Source of the DNA: Faecalibacterium sp. I4-3-84
Lineage (GTDB): Bacteria > Bacillota > Clostridia > Oscillospirales > Ruminococcaceae
Assembly: GCF_023347255.1 (NCBI RefSeq)
Contig: NZ_CP094466.1
Location: 186,001-250,000, forward strand
Length of the DNA stretch: 64,000 nucleotides
Direction of reading: 5' to 3'
This document shows, piece by piece, positions 1 through 7,607 of this stretch. Numbering within the stretch: position 1 is the first letter of the stretch; each line of letters begins with the position of its first letter. Made by a program: the position numbers and the translations under genes. The notes beneath the pieces are model-generated. The model saw nothing but the letters and a program-made list of their open reading frames with translations, made no database searches and was not told the DNA's origin.

Positions 1-1652
1 TCACCGTTCAGGATCATCTGCACGGCTTTTTCGTGGGAGAAGGCTTTTTTATAGCAGCGTTCGCTGGTCAGCGCATCGTATACATCGGCCAGCGAAACCA
101 GTTGTGCGCTGATGGGAATTTCATCGTCCTTCAGCCCATCCGGGTAGCCGCGCCCATCCCAGCGTTCGTGGTGCCAGCGGGCGATCTCGTAGGCGGTTTG
201 CAGCAACGGCTGCTCGGCAAATTCATCCAGATCATGCAGCATCCCGGCTCCAAGCATACTGTGGGTCTTAATGATTTCAAATTCCTCCGGGGCCAGTTTT
301 CCGGGTTTATTAAGAATTTTTTCGTCAATGCCAATTTTTCCGATGTCATGCAAGGCGGAGGCCAGCGGGATCATATCCTGCTGTTCCGCAGAGATCGAGT
401 ACCTGTTGCTGACCCCCAATAGGCAGTGGAGCAGCATTTCTGTGATGATACGAATGTGCCGCACATGGGCACCGCTTTCGCCGTTGCGGAATTCTACGAT
501 ATGGCTCAGTACACCCACCAGCATATCCGTATTATTCTCACGGGCGCGGATCTGGTCAGAGACCATCTGCACCAGCCGCCGCTGCTTGGCGTACAGCTTG
601 ATGGTGTTGGTCACGCGGCGGTATACGATGCGTGCATCGAAGGGGCGGTTGACATAATCACTTGCGCCCAGTTCGTAGGACTTCCGAATTGCAGCGTCGG
701 AGTCCTCGCTGGAGATCATAATGACTGGGGTATCCTCGATGGTGTGGTTGACATTCATGGCTTTCAGCACTTCAAAGCCGTTCATGACCGGCATATTGAT
801 GTCCAGCAGCACCAGTGCAATGTTTCCGGCTTCTGCCTGCAATTTTTCCATGCATTCCTGCCCGTTTTCTGCTTCCAGAATATGGTAGCTATCTCCTAAG
901 ATCTCTGCCAGTATCATGCGGTTCATTGCAGAGTCGTCCACAAGCAGGATCTGGGATTTTTCCTGCAAAAGCGTTTCCCGTGTGGTCAGGCTATGCCCCG
1001 GAACCTCCACCATGACGGCATTTTTGCGGCACTTTGCCTGATACATCAGCCAATCTGCACGACGAACGATGTTTTTCATAGGGTCGGCGAGGGACTGTAT
1101 CGTTCCGCCAATGCTCAGCGAGATGCGGAAATGCGAACAGCCGGGTACGGATGCCATCTGCACGGCAGTGCGGATCTGTTCCAGTTTGGTTTGCAGGAAG
1201 TCTCCCGGAATGCCGGGCAGGACCAATAGAAACTCATCCCCGCCGTAGCGGATGAGCAGGTCCGACTCCCGGATGCAGGACTGAATGGCGTTTGCTGCCG
1301 TTTTCAGTGCCATGTCCCCGGCGTAATGCCCATAGGTGTCGTTACAGATCTTGAAATTGTCCACATCCAGCAGTGCGACACCCGCCGGGCCGATGGTCTT
1401 GCGGACGACCTCTTCGTAATAGCGGCGGTTGTAAGCACCTGTCAGAGAATCCCGATAGAGTTCTTCTTTGAATGCCCGCTCCCGTGCAGCACGCTGCTTG
1501 GTGGTTTCGTCCATCAGTGTTTTCTGATTTTCGGTCAATTGTTTCAGCGTTTGCTCCGCTGCGGCAAGAGCGGCTTCCTGTTGATGAAGTTTTTCCAACA
1601 GCTGCTGCTCACGCGCTTTGTAATATTCCTCGATCTCGGAAAGTGTATTCAC
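1..1652 (-). CDS. GGDEF-REC-HD-GYP cyclic-di-GMP signalling protein, partial (C-terminus outside window)
   Basis: The frame is open from a GTG start at 1652 (GGAGAAGAT lies upstream) to the left edge, about 550 residues. A helical, probably coiled-coil segment (1-65) precedes a GGDEF diguanylate cyclase domain (66-215) with an intact GGDEF at 137-141 and an RESD inhibitory I-site five residues before it. A receiver domain follows (234-355; phospho-acceptor D284 in LLDINMP), in which the usual KPF lysine is an arginine (NRPF). An HD-GYP phosphodiesterase domain comes last (LHDIGK at 434-439, GRGYP at 500-504). It can therefore in principle both make and degrade cyclic-di-GMP, gated by phosphorylation. 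The partner kinase was probably the wrecked gene just upstream at 1672-2237. The far end of the HD-GYP domain is not seen. Confidence 0.93.
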   Translation of the reverse strand, partial: MNTLSEIEEYYKAREQQLLEKLHQQEAALAAAEQTLKQLTENQKTLMDETTKQRAARERAFKEELYRDSLTGAYNRRYYEEVVRKTIGPAGVALLDVDNFKICNDTYGHYAGDMALKTAANAIQSCIRESDLLIRYGGDEFLLVLPGIPGDFLQTKLEQIRTAVQMASVPGCSHFRISLSIGGTIQSLADPMKNIVRRADWLMYQAKCRKNAVMVEVPGHSLTTRETLLQEKSQILLVDDSAMNRMILAEILGDSYHILEAENGQECMEKLQAEAGNIALVLLDINMPVMNGFEVLKAMNVNHTIEDTPVIMISSEDSDAAIRKSYELGASDYVNRPFDARIVYRRVTNTIKLYAKQRRLVQMVSDQIRARENNTDMLVGVLSHIVEFRNGESGAHVRHIRIITEMLLHCLLGVSNRYSISAEQQDMIPLASALHDIGKIGIDEKILNKPGKLAPEEFEIIKTHSMLGAGMLHDLDEFAEQPLLQTAYEIARWHHERWDGRGYPDGLKDDEIPISAQLVSLADVYDALTSERCYKKAFSHEKAVQMILNG

Positions 1653-1671
1653 GTTCTAATCTTCTCCTGCA

Positions 1672-2237
1672 TCATTTACATCGTTTGTGTGCTTCCTCTG
1701 CGGAAACGCGCTTGTCCATGCCGGCTTCCCTGCTCTTCTGCATATCCTCAAGGAAGGCATTGGCGGTCATGGCAAGGGTGGGAATGATCCTGCTCAGCGG
1801 GTCAACAATGTTCTTGGTGATGGCCATACCAAGGCCGGTGCCCTGCACCTTGTTGGTGCCGGAGCGCTCCTCGCGGGTAAAGGGGTCAAAAAGGGTCTTC
1901 TGGTAGGCCTCGCTCATGCCAATGCCGTCATCCTGCACCACAAAGCGGTATCGGGCGTAGTGCTCGTTTCGGGGCAGCTCGTCCACCTCAAACCGGATAT
2001 GCCCGCCGGTGGGCGTATACTTGACTGCGTTGGAGAGGATATTCATCAGCACCTGATTCAGACGGTTGGGGTCTGCCAGCACGTTTTCGTGCTGCAGATG
2101 GGTGTTTACCGTAAAGGTCTGGCGGCGCTGGCCTGCCTGCTGGCGGATGATGCGGTCAAGCCGCTCCTTTGCCTCCGCAAAGGAAGAACCGTGCAAATAG
2201 GACATCCGGGAGTCGTCCGCAGTCAGCGAGCTGGAAA
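1672..2237 (-). pseudogene. hybrid histidine kinase remnant (HATPase plus end of receiver)
   Basis: The reading frame retains part of a histidine-kinase core: the end of the dimerisation region, the N box (NQVLMNILSNAVKYTP), the G1 box (VQDDGIGM) and the G2 start (GTGLGMAITKNIVD). It then jumps straight to the tail of a receiver domain (IIPTLAMTANAFLED..AGMDKR). The expected end of the ATPase domain and most of the receiver are missing, so an internal in-frame deletion has occurred. At the 5' side it is fused to a solute-binding fragment. It lies 20 bp upstream of the GGDEF-REC-HD-GYP gene and was presumably its cognate kinase. It cannot be a functional kinase as it stands. Confidence 0.8.
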
Positions 2238-2495
2238 CATAGACCGTAAGGGTGCATACATCCGGTAGGTCGCCCGCCGTAAACATATTCTGTAGGCAGG
2301 TAGTGGGGTGTTATCGCCGCTGTACGGCACGATCTCAACATTCACTTCCGGGTAAACGCTGTGAACCTGCTCGATAAAGGCTCCTACCTCCATATACGGT
2401 GCCATAAAGGTAACGGCTTCGTGCGCATCGTCTTCTTTAGCCGTTTCGGTCTTACCGCCGCCGTGGCTGTCAGCACACCGGCGGCCTGTCCGCAT
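2238..2495 (-). pseudogene. extracellular solute-binding domain remnant, frameshifted
   Basis: From about 2495 the frame reads like the mature start of a sugar-type solute-binding protein (KTETAKEDDA, then VHSVYPEVNVEIVPYSGDNT). The expected continuation (CLQNMFTAGDLPDVCTLTVY) is found in a second frame from about 2300, so a single-base indel near 2305-2310 breaks the gene. The fragment then runs without a gap into histidine-kinase sequence. Inference: the ancestor was a sensor kinase with an extracytoplasmic substrate-binding domain, now reduced to two short pieces. Confidence 0.6.
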
Positions 2496-2577
2496 GGGCT
2501 TTGCGCCGAGCTTCCATAAAATAACATTATTATTGTACCATTGCAACAAAAGTGTTTCAAGTTGTTTTTGAAGGCTT

Positions 2578-2815
2578 TTACATACGAAAGAACTTTTTAT
2601 ATATGATTCTGCCTTTTGCATGGCATAAAATGCAAAGCGACCTATTGAGGAAATAATCGTAGATGGTTAGCATGAATGGAAAAATGTGCAGGTTCATCAT
2701 CAACACTAAACCACCCAGTGTGAAGAAGAACTTTTCACATCCGGCGGCTGCGTGGATCAGCTGCTGCCAAAGGCCCTTTTTCTGCATAAACAAGATCCAG
2801 CCCATGAAGGCAATA
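2578..2815 (-). other. unrecognised hydrophobic ORF fragment
   Basis: A minus-strand frame here encodes a stretch with two likely membrane segments (around FFFTLGGLVLMMNLHIFPFM). It looks like a piece of a membrane protein. The longer open frame continues rightwards only as antisense through the integrase remnant, so no complete gene is supported. It is probably debris left at the junction between the signalling locus and the island. The 3' end of the solute-binding remnant and an AT-rich spacer (2500-2580) lie beside it. Confidence 0.25.
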
Positions 2816-3056
2816 TAGGCCATGCCGACACCGAGATGACTGAGTATTATCTCCATGTTCAGGAATCCATTCGGCAGAGTGCGATTCAGTTGTTCAGTGA
2901 GGCGTTTTCGGCCTGAAAATTGGACGGAACGACACGAATTGGACCAGATAAAATCGTTGGCATTGTGGTCAAAATTGTGGTCAAAACCAAATGAGGTCGG
3001 CCCACAAACAAAAAAATCCAACGATTTCTAACGTGAAATCGTTGGATTTATGGTCC
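2816..3056. repeat. left copy of 241-bp direct repeat (integrase 3' end, tRNA terminator, att core)
   Basis: This segment matches 12995-13235 over the same 241 bp without gaps and with scattered mismatches. On the plus strand it holds the last codons of a tyrosine integrase (GHADTEMTEYYLHVQ..FSEAFSA, stop at about 2919), then a spacer, then the hairpin CCAACGATTTC-loop-GAAATCGTTGG that terminates the tRNA-Pro transcript in the other copy, and finally TGGTCC, the complement of the tRNA 3' end with its CCA. To the right of 3056 the match to the tRNA gene stops. It is read as the distal attachment site of the island and as the scar of an older element at the same tRNA. Confidence 0.85.
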
Positions 3057-4529
3057 AGCAGAGCTGGACAAATCCGAACTATCTCCTTCTACCCCATCAG
3101 CCGTCAAAGTGTCCTCAAACCGGACAGTTTGGGTGCCATCCTTGTAGTTGAACGTAATCAGCATCCGGTCATCGTACAGAAAAATGGCATTTACAAAAAT
3201 TTCGATCAGCGCTTTTCTCTGCTTTTTCTGCGAAATATCGAACTTTCTAAATTTCATCAGCCAGAATCGGATGAAATCCTCATTGAAGCTGGGCTTCTTC
3301 AATTTTTCATCTGCAATTTTTGCAGTCAGCTCATCTTTCTGGTTCTCCAGTGCTTCCAGATGCTCTTTCGTTGTCCGGGTGTACAAGCCGTCCTCGATAG
3401 CCTTCATCAGGTTGTCCAGCTTTTTGTTGACCTCTCGCAGTTGCTTTTCCAGCAGCGGGATCGTGGTATTCTCCTGATTCTGGACATCCATGATCAATTG
3501 AACGATCTTGTCGATCACCGCATCGTCCTGAATCAGCTTCATGGTTTCCCGGACGACCAGATCTTCCAGCCAGTCCTTCTGCACGGTCTTTTTGTTGCAG
3601 CCCTTGCGCCGTTTGACGTTGGCGCATTTATAATAATAGTAGGTGCGTCCGGTGGCGCTGGTTCCGCTTTCGCCGAACATCAGTGCACCGCACTTACCGC
3701 AGAACAGCTTGGTGGTCAGCAGATATTCCTCGTCTGCCTTGCCACAGGCAGGGGCACGCTTGTTCTTATCCAGACGCTTCTGCACCCGGTCAAACAGGTC
3801 TTTCGGAACAATAACCGGAATTGCATCCGGCACAACGATATCCCGGAAAGACAGTTCGCCAATGTACCGGCGGTTCTTCAGCATGGTGTTCACGCTACTG
3901 TGGGTCATTTTGCCGCCCAACATATTGCGGACACCCTTGTCGTTGAGGAAGTTTACGATCTCCACCATTTTATCGCCGTTGTCATACCGCTGAAAGGCTT
4001 CCAGCACCAGCGGAGCAGTCAGCGGGTCAAGATGATAAAACTTGTCCTCGTCGATTTTATAGCCAATGGTTCCCGTACCGCCAGTGCACTTACCCTTCAA
4101 AGCGTTCTCGGTCTGACCACGAATCACCTTTTCGGACAACTCTGCCGAATAGTATTCTGCCATGCCTTCCAGCAGCGTTTCCACCAGAATGCCCTGTGAG
4201 CCCTCGGCAATGGGTTCCATAACGGAGATCAGGTGGACATCGTTCTTTTTCAGGATCATCTTGTAATTTGCGCTATCAAAACGATTCCGGGCAAAGCGGT
4301 CAAATTTCCAGACGAGAACAACATCAAACAGCTTCTTGCCGCTGTCTTTGATCATCTGCTGGAACTCCGGGCGATTGTCTGTTTTGGCGGAGAATGCACG
4401 ATCAATGTAGTGTTTGATGACCGTGATACCGTTTTTTTCCGCATAGGCCGTGCATTCCCGAATCTGCCCTTTGATGGATTCTTCACGCTGGTTGTCCGAT
4501 GAATAGCGGGCATAGATCACGGCGGTCAT
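3048..4529 (-). CDS. large serine recombinase (site-specific integrase/resolvase family)
   Basis: The 493-aa protein starts with the resolvase catalytic domain (MTAVIYARYSSDNQRE, nucleophile Ser at about residue 9-10; KFDRFARN and an E-x6-YSAELS region). It continues with the recombinase domain (about 160-260), a zinc ribbon (CGKCGALMF...CANVKRRKGC, about 275-310), a long coiled coil (about 350-410) and a C-terminal tail. Large serine recombinases integrate and excise elements without tRNA homology. AAGGGG seven bases before the ATG supports the start. It lies 13 bp behind the toxin gene and may be co-transcribed with it. Its last residues and stop codon (GGACCATAA) fall inside the flanking direct repeat. 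The gene appears intact. Confidence 0.93.
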   Translation of the reverse strand: MTAVIYARYSSDNQREESIKGQIRECTAYAEKNGITVIKHYIDRAFSAKTDNRPEFQQMIKDSGKKLFDVVLVWKFDRFARNRFDSANYKMILKKNDVHLISVMEPIAEGSQGILVETLLEGMAEYYSAELSEKVIRGQTENALKGKCTGGTGTIGYKIDEDKFYHLDPLTAPLVLEAFQRYDNGDKMVEIVNFLNDKGVRNMLGGKMTHSSVNTMLKNRRYIGELSFRDIVVPDAIPVIVPKDLFDRVQKRLDKNKRAPACGKADEEYLLTTKLFCGKCGALMFGESGTSATGRTYYYYKCANVKRRKGCNKKTVQKDWLEDLVVRETMKLIQDDAVIDKIVQLIMDVQNQENTTIPLLEKQLREVNKKLDNLMKAIEDGLYTRTTKEHLEALENQKDELTAKIADEKLKKPSFNEDFIRFWLMKFRKFDISQKKQRKALIEIFVNAIFLYDDRMLITFNYKDGTQTVRFEDTLTADGVEGDSSDLSSSAGP

Positions 4530-4542
4530 GCAAACACCCCTT

Positions 4543-4863
4543 TCACTTCATTCTCCGCAGGCGGCGCACAAGGTCAGATGCACTGTACAGCACACGAGCC
4601 ACCGACACGGTATCCTCGCCCACGATGTAGAACACCGAGTAGTTGTCCACCAGCATCTGCCGCAGCCCTTGGGTGCGCTCCGGTTCGCTTTCCACCAGCG
4701 CACAACGTTCCGGCAGGATGTTCAGCGACTGGATGGCTTCTGCAATACGGTTATACTGCCCCATAGCCGTGTCAGGCTCCAGCAGACGGTCTGCAATGTA
4801 GCTGTAAATCTGCTCCATATCGCTGAGGGCTGCATGAGAAATTTTCACGTCATACTGCTTCAT
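4543..4863 (-). CDS. RelE/ParE-family toxin
   Basis: A 106-aa basic protein of RelE/ParE size. The typical features are an N-terminal strand and helix (YDVKISHAALSDMEQIYSYI), a central LPERCALVES segment, and a C-terminal strand run with R-x-LYS (VSVARVLYSASDLVRRL). RelE-like members cut mRNA on the ribosome and ParE-like members poison gyrase; the sequence alone does not say which. The start overlaps the antitoxin stop by four bases (ATGA), so translation is coupled. It sits in the island next to the serine recombinase and may stabilise it. Confidence 0.85.
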   Translation of the reverse strand: MKQYDVKISHAALSDMEQIYSYIADRLLEPDTAMGQYNRIAEAIQSLNILPERCALVESEPERTQGLRQMLVDNYSVFYIVGEDTVSVARVLYSASDLVRRLRRMK

Positions 4864-5165
4864 CTGTGCTGTTCCCTGAATTGTGCGAATGCGCTTGCGG
4901 CATCCACGGTATCACCGTTCTGAATCTCCTTGATGCCTACCTGCAAGGCTGCATGGAGCTGATCATCAGTCATGGTATCAGCGTTCAGAGCCGTAGGAGC
5001 TTTCGGCAGGGACAGCGAGAAGGGAATGCCGCCAGTCATGGTAATCTGGCGCAGGTACATATCAATGGCAGTTGCCATCGGGATACCAAGCTGCTTCAGC
5101 ACATCCTCGGCCTGCTGTTTCACGGTGGGGTTGACACGGAGATTGAGTGTCATCGTTTTTTCCAT
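4860..5165 (-). CDS. RelB/DinJ-family antitoxin
   Basis: About 101 residues. The N-terminal half has the ribbon-helix-helix pattern of RelB/DinJ (TMTLNLRVNPTVKQQAEDVL, then LGIPMATAIDMYLRQI), and the C-terminal half is the flexible toxin-binding part. The ATG at 5165 (MEKTMTLNL) is preferred over an upstream in-frame ATG at 5195, because GAGGTGA lies eight bases before it. It is the first gene of the toxin-antitoxin operon and probably represses its own promoter through the inverted repeat just upstream. Confidence 0.85.
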   Translation of the reverse strand: MEKTMTLNLRVNPTVKQQAEDVLKQLGIPMATAIDMYLRQITMTGGIPFSLSLPKAPTALNADTMTDDQLHAALQVGIKEIQNGDTVDAASAFAQFREQHR

Positions 5166-5183
5166 GGTTATCACCTCAGCTTT

Positions 5184-5212
5184 ATTGTAACGCATTTTAC
5201 GTCACTTTTCAA
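5184..5212 (-). promoter_or_regulatory. relBE promoter with candidate operator
   Basis: On the minus strand TTGAAA (5207-5212) and TACAAT (5184-5189) are separated by 17 bp. The imperfect inverted repeat GTAACGcattttaCGTCAC (5187-5205) lies between and over these boxes, where an antitoxin repressor would bind. Confidence 0.6.
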
Positions 5213-5218
5213 TAGGGC

Positions 5219-5461
5219 TTATTGATTTCTGCGGGCTGCACAAAATTTGCCGAAAAATTTTGGTACTTGCCCAGATGGACATCGTTCACCCCCAACTAAT
5301 TTTAAACCTGCGATTCTCGTCCTTCTATAGCAGTTTGCGTTTTTAATGCACAAGCAACATCCGCAAACTGCATATCGCAAATATACCGTGTTGATGGGCA
5401 CTATTTTTGAAAATTGCGATAATAATTGCTTATTCCTCCCTTCCATTCCGTAAAAAAGCGC
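5219..5461. other. intergenic, no supported gene
   Basis: AT-rich spacer between the toxin-antitoxin promoter and the methylase remnants. A minus-strand 86-codon frame is open but has no ribosome site and no recognisable family, so it is not called. Confidence 0.4.
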
Positions 5462-5506
5462 AAAGGCGGCCATCTGCACCCATGCAGACAGCCGCCTTTG
5501 GTTTTT
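5462..5506. terminator. intrinsic terminator, bidirectional
   Basis: AAAGGCGGC at 5462-5470 pairs with GCCGCCTTT at 5491-5499, followed by a T-rich stretch on the plus strand. On the minus strand it lies just downstream of the methylase fragment. Confidence 0.7.
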
Positions 5507-5523
5507 ATGCTGTATTCTATTTC

Positions 5524-5919
5524 TCAGTCTCTGAAAATCTTATCCAATTCCCTTTCCATGGTGCCCGCCTTGGCAAATTCCAGCGTATCCGCCTGACGGA
5601 TATGGTGGGCGGTGATGCCGTGATCCTTTGCAAAGCCCAGAATGTAGCTGATGGCAATGCGGTAGATGATCTCAGTCGGCGCAAGCCCATAGACCTGTTT
5701 GGCAAAGATATGCTCCAGCCGGGCGTTGTCGTCCGGAAAAGCCTGCCGCATCTTCTCGCTGCGGTAGAGCCGCTTGACGATCTCCGTAATGTACAGACCA
5801 GACTTCATGTAGGGGTCGAGAAAGGTCTTGCCGGGGTCATCGAAGCAGCCGGGGTTTTCCTGCTCCAGCAAATCCACCATCTTTTTCACCACCCATCCTC
5901 TAACATTTTCTGATTCCAC
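5524..5919 (-). pseudogene. Eco57I-like DNA methylase N-terminal fragment
   Basis: The 131-aa frame carries the motif-I neighbourhood of a type IIG/Eco57I-like adenine methylase: WVVKKMVDLLEQENPG, DPGKTFLDPYMKSGLYITEI, then FAKQVYGLAPTEIIYRIAISY. This block normally begins the methylase domain and should be followed by an NPPY motif, but the frame ends at residue 131. It also begins abruptly inside the 3' end of the gene upstream. Deletion has joined pieces of two related methylase genes. It is not expected to be active. Confidence 0.75.
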
Positions 5920-7079
5920 GCTTTCGGTGTAGAGCCCGCATTGAACAAAAACCGTGCCGGGTGAATCAATTCTACTTTATCTGCCACTTTATAGGTTTCA
6001 TCCATAAAGAGATTATAGACCGGTGGCGCATACGTTCCATTATCGCCAAGGGTTTCATCCTGATACGGCGGGTTTCCGATGACATAATCAAACTTCATGC
6101 TGGTACTCCTTTCCTGAATGGTTTCAAAGTTCTGGGTCGTTCCATGGCCACCCTTGCGCCAGTTTTTCACTTTGCAGGATACCGTGGGCGGCTGCTCCTC
6201 TGCCGCCTCGAACATGGAGAACAGGTCAAGCTGTTCCGCCTCCGGCTGGGGCTTGCCGCCGGGCACGGAGAGGTGCAAACCGTCCATCTGCCACAGGTTC
6301 CAACTGATGTTTTTGGCGATGGTTTGCAGCTCCTCTTTTGTTGGCTTGCGCTGCCAGCGGGCTTGCAGATGCTCCGCAAAGGTCAGCAGCAGGTTGACCC
6401 GTGCCAGCAACAAATTATCGCCCTGATACTCGTAGCCGTAGGTGGACTGCACCGCATGGGTGGCATATTTGCGCCACTCGTCCTCGGTGGCGGCGTTCTC
6501 GCTTACCACACGCAGCTTGCGGTCCAGAATGCCAATGCGCCGGGCTACCGGGATCATCTCGCCGGTGGCGGCATCGTACCGGGACGCCAGAAAGGGGGCT
6601 TCGCCGCAGGTCACCTCCAAGCGGCGGCTCTGCACATACTGCACCCATGCCGGGGCTCTGCCCCCGCAAGCCGGGAACTGCACCGGCGTTTCCACCGTCT
6701 GCCAGCCTTGGGGCAGTTCCACCGTGAACTGTCCAGCGGTCTGCTCTGCCCCCAGCGCACCGAACCAGTCGGCATCCAGTGCGTTGTTCATCTTGTTGCA
6801 GACCCATGCCGGGCTGAACACCTCGCCTTTTTTGCGGGTGCGCTGCTGCTGAGTGTCGGTCTGTTTCATCATCCGGGGCAGCACCACCTCGTAGTGGGTC
6901 AGCCCGAGCTGCTGGGTGGTGATCTGGGATCTATCCGTGACAGGTTCGTACATCACCGTTTGCAGTTCCTCCGGCGGGTCGGTTGCCCAGATGATGTTTT
7001 TACCGGTGGAGCGATCTTTTAGAAGTGTATCCAGCACCGCCTGCACTTCCGGTGCGTGAAAGTCGATCAGTTGTTCCAA
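5886..7079 (-). pseudogene. Eco57I-like restriction-modification methylase, C-terminally truncated
   Basis: A 397-residue frame from TTG at 7079 (GAGGG eight bases upstream). It contains KGEVFSPAWVCNKM near residue 85, a conserved YGYEYQGDNLLLARVNLL block, and the methylase catalytic motif IV NPPY in FDYVIGNPPYQDET, near residue 337. It continues into VELIHPARFLFNAG and then stops at KMLEDGW. Family members run on for several hundred residues of target recognition and nuclease sequence. An internal ATG at about 6097 with AAGGAG could start a shorter product. The next frame belongs to a different methylase fragment, so the system looks dead or reduced to a partial methylase. Confidence 0.75.
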
Positions 7080-7201
7080 CGGGGATTCCCTCGCTTTGCC
7101 TTAGCGTTGTGGCGGAAGTGATAATATTCTTAGCATTTCCAGCCTATACTAATAAGTGTCTTATCACTTTCAAGGCAAATTAACAAGATTCTCGGCGCTT
7201 T

Positions 7202-7232
7202 TTGCCAAAAGTGATAAGAAGTATCTATACTT
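7202..7232 (+). promoter_or_regulatory. promoter and operator of the XRE regulator
   Basis: TTGCCA (7202-7207) and TATACT (7226-7231) are 18 bp apart. The -10 is embedded in a perfect 14-bp palindrome AAGTATCTATACTT (7219-7232). The word AGTGATAA or its complement occurs three times between 7113 and 7217, a plausible operator set shared with the divergent methylase gene. Confidence 0.55.
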
Positions 7233-7256
7233 ATGGCAAAGAAAGGCGGGAAAAGG

Positions 7257-7559
7257 ATGATTGGAGCACGATTAGCTGACCTACGAGATTGGAATAACCA
7301 AACACAGGAAGAACTCGCCAAAGCCCTTAATGTTGCAACTTCTACCATCCGTAGTTGGGAGCATGAAAAGAGTTCCCCAAACCACGAGATGCTGATTGCC
7401 ATCTGCAAGCTCTACGGCACCTCCGCCGACTACCTTCTGGGCTTGACCGACATCGACCCCTCGGACGAAGCCCGCAAGCAGCGCCAACGCCTGACCGAAG
7501 AAGAACAGAACGAGATGCACCGCTACGAGGAATATTTGCTCTGGAAACGCAAAAAATAA
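7257..7559 (+). CDS. XRE-family transcriptional regulator (possible RM controller)
   Basis: About 100 residues. An HTH_3 domain begins at the start (ARLADLRDWNNQTQEELAKA, LNVATSTIRSWEHEKSSPN, then LYGTSADYLLGLTD). A charged helical tail ending in WKRKK follows. The ATG at 7257 is chosen over 7233, because the promoter -10 ends at 7231 and a start at 7233 would precede the transcript start. It is divergent from the methylase remnant and may be its controller protein or an element repressor. It ends at a strong terminator shared with the convergent reverse-transcriptase gene. Confidence 0.85.
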   Translation: MIGARLADLRDWNNQTQEELAKALNVATSTIRSWEHEKSSPNHEMLIAICKLYGTSADYLLGLTDIDPSDEARKQRQRLTEEEQNEMHRYEEYLLWKRKK

Positions 7560-7600
7560 GCCGCCCAGCAAGACCGTAAGGTCGCTGGGCGGCTGTTGTT
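7560..7600. terminator. bidirectional terminator between convergent genes
   Basis: GCCGCCCAGC (7560-7569) pairs with GCTGGGCGGC (7584-7593), with an inner ACC/GGT pair and a T-rich tail on the plus strand. It separates the XRE gene from the 3' end of the reverse-transcriptase gene. Confidence 0.8.
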
Positions 7601-7607
7601 ATATGTA

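Noticed and set aside
3048-4529. Tn3-type resolvase as source of the MobC fusion
   Set aside because: The fused half at 10460-10800 is a short resolvase C-terminus with HTH, unlike this large recombinase, so it came from elsewhere.
5219-5479. 86-codon minus-strand frame
   Set aside because: No ribosome site, no family pattern, overlaps a terminator.
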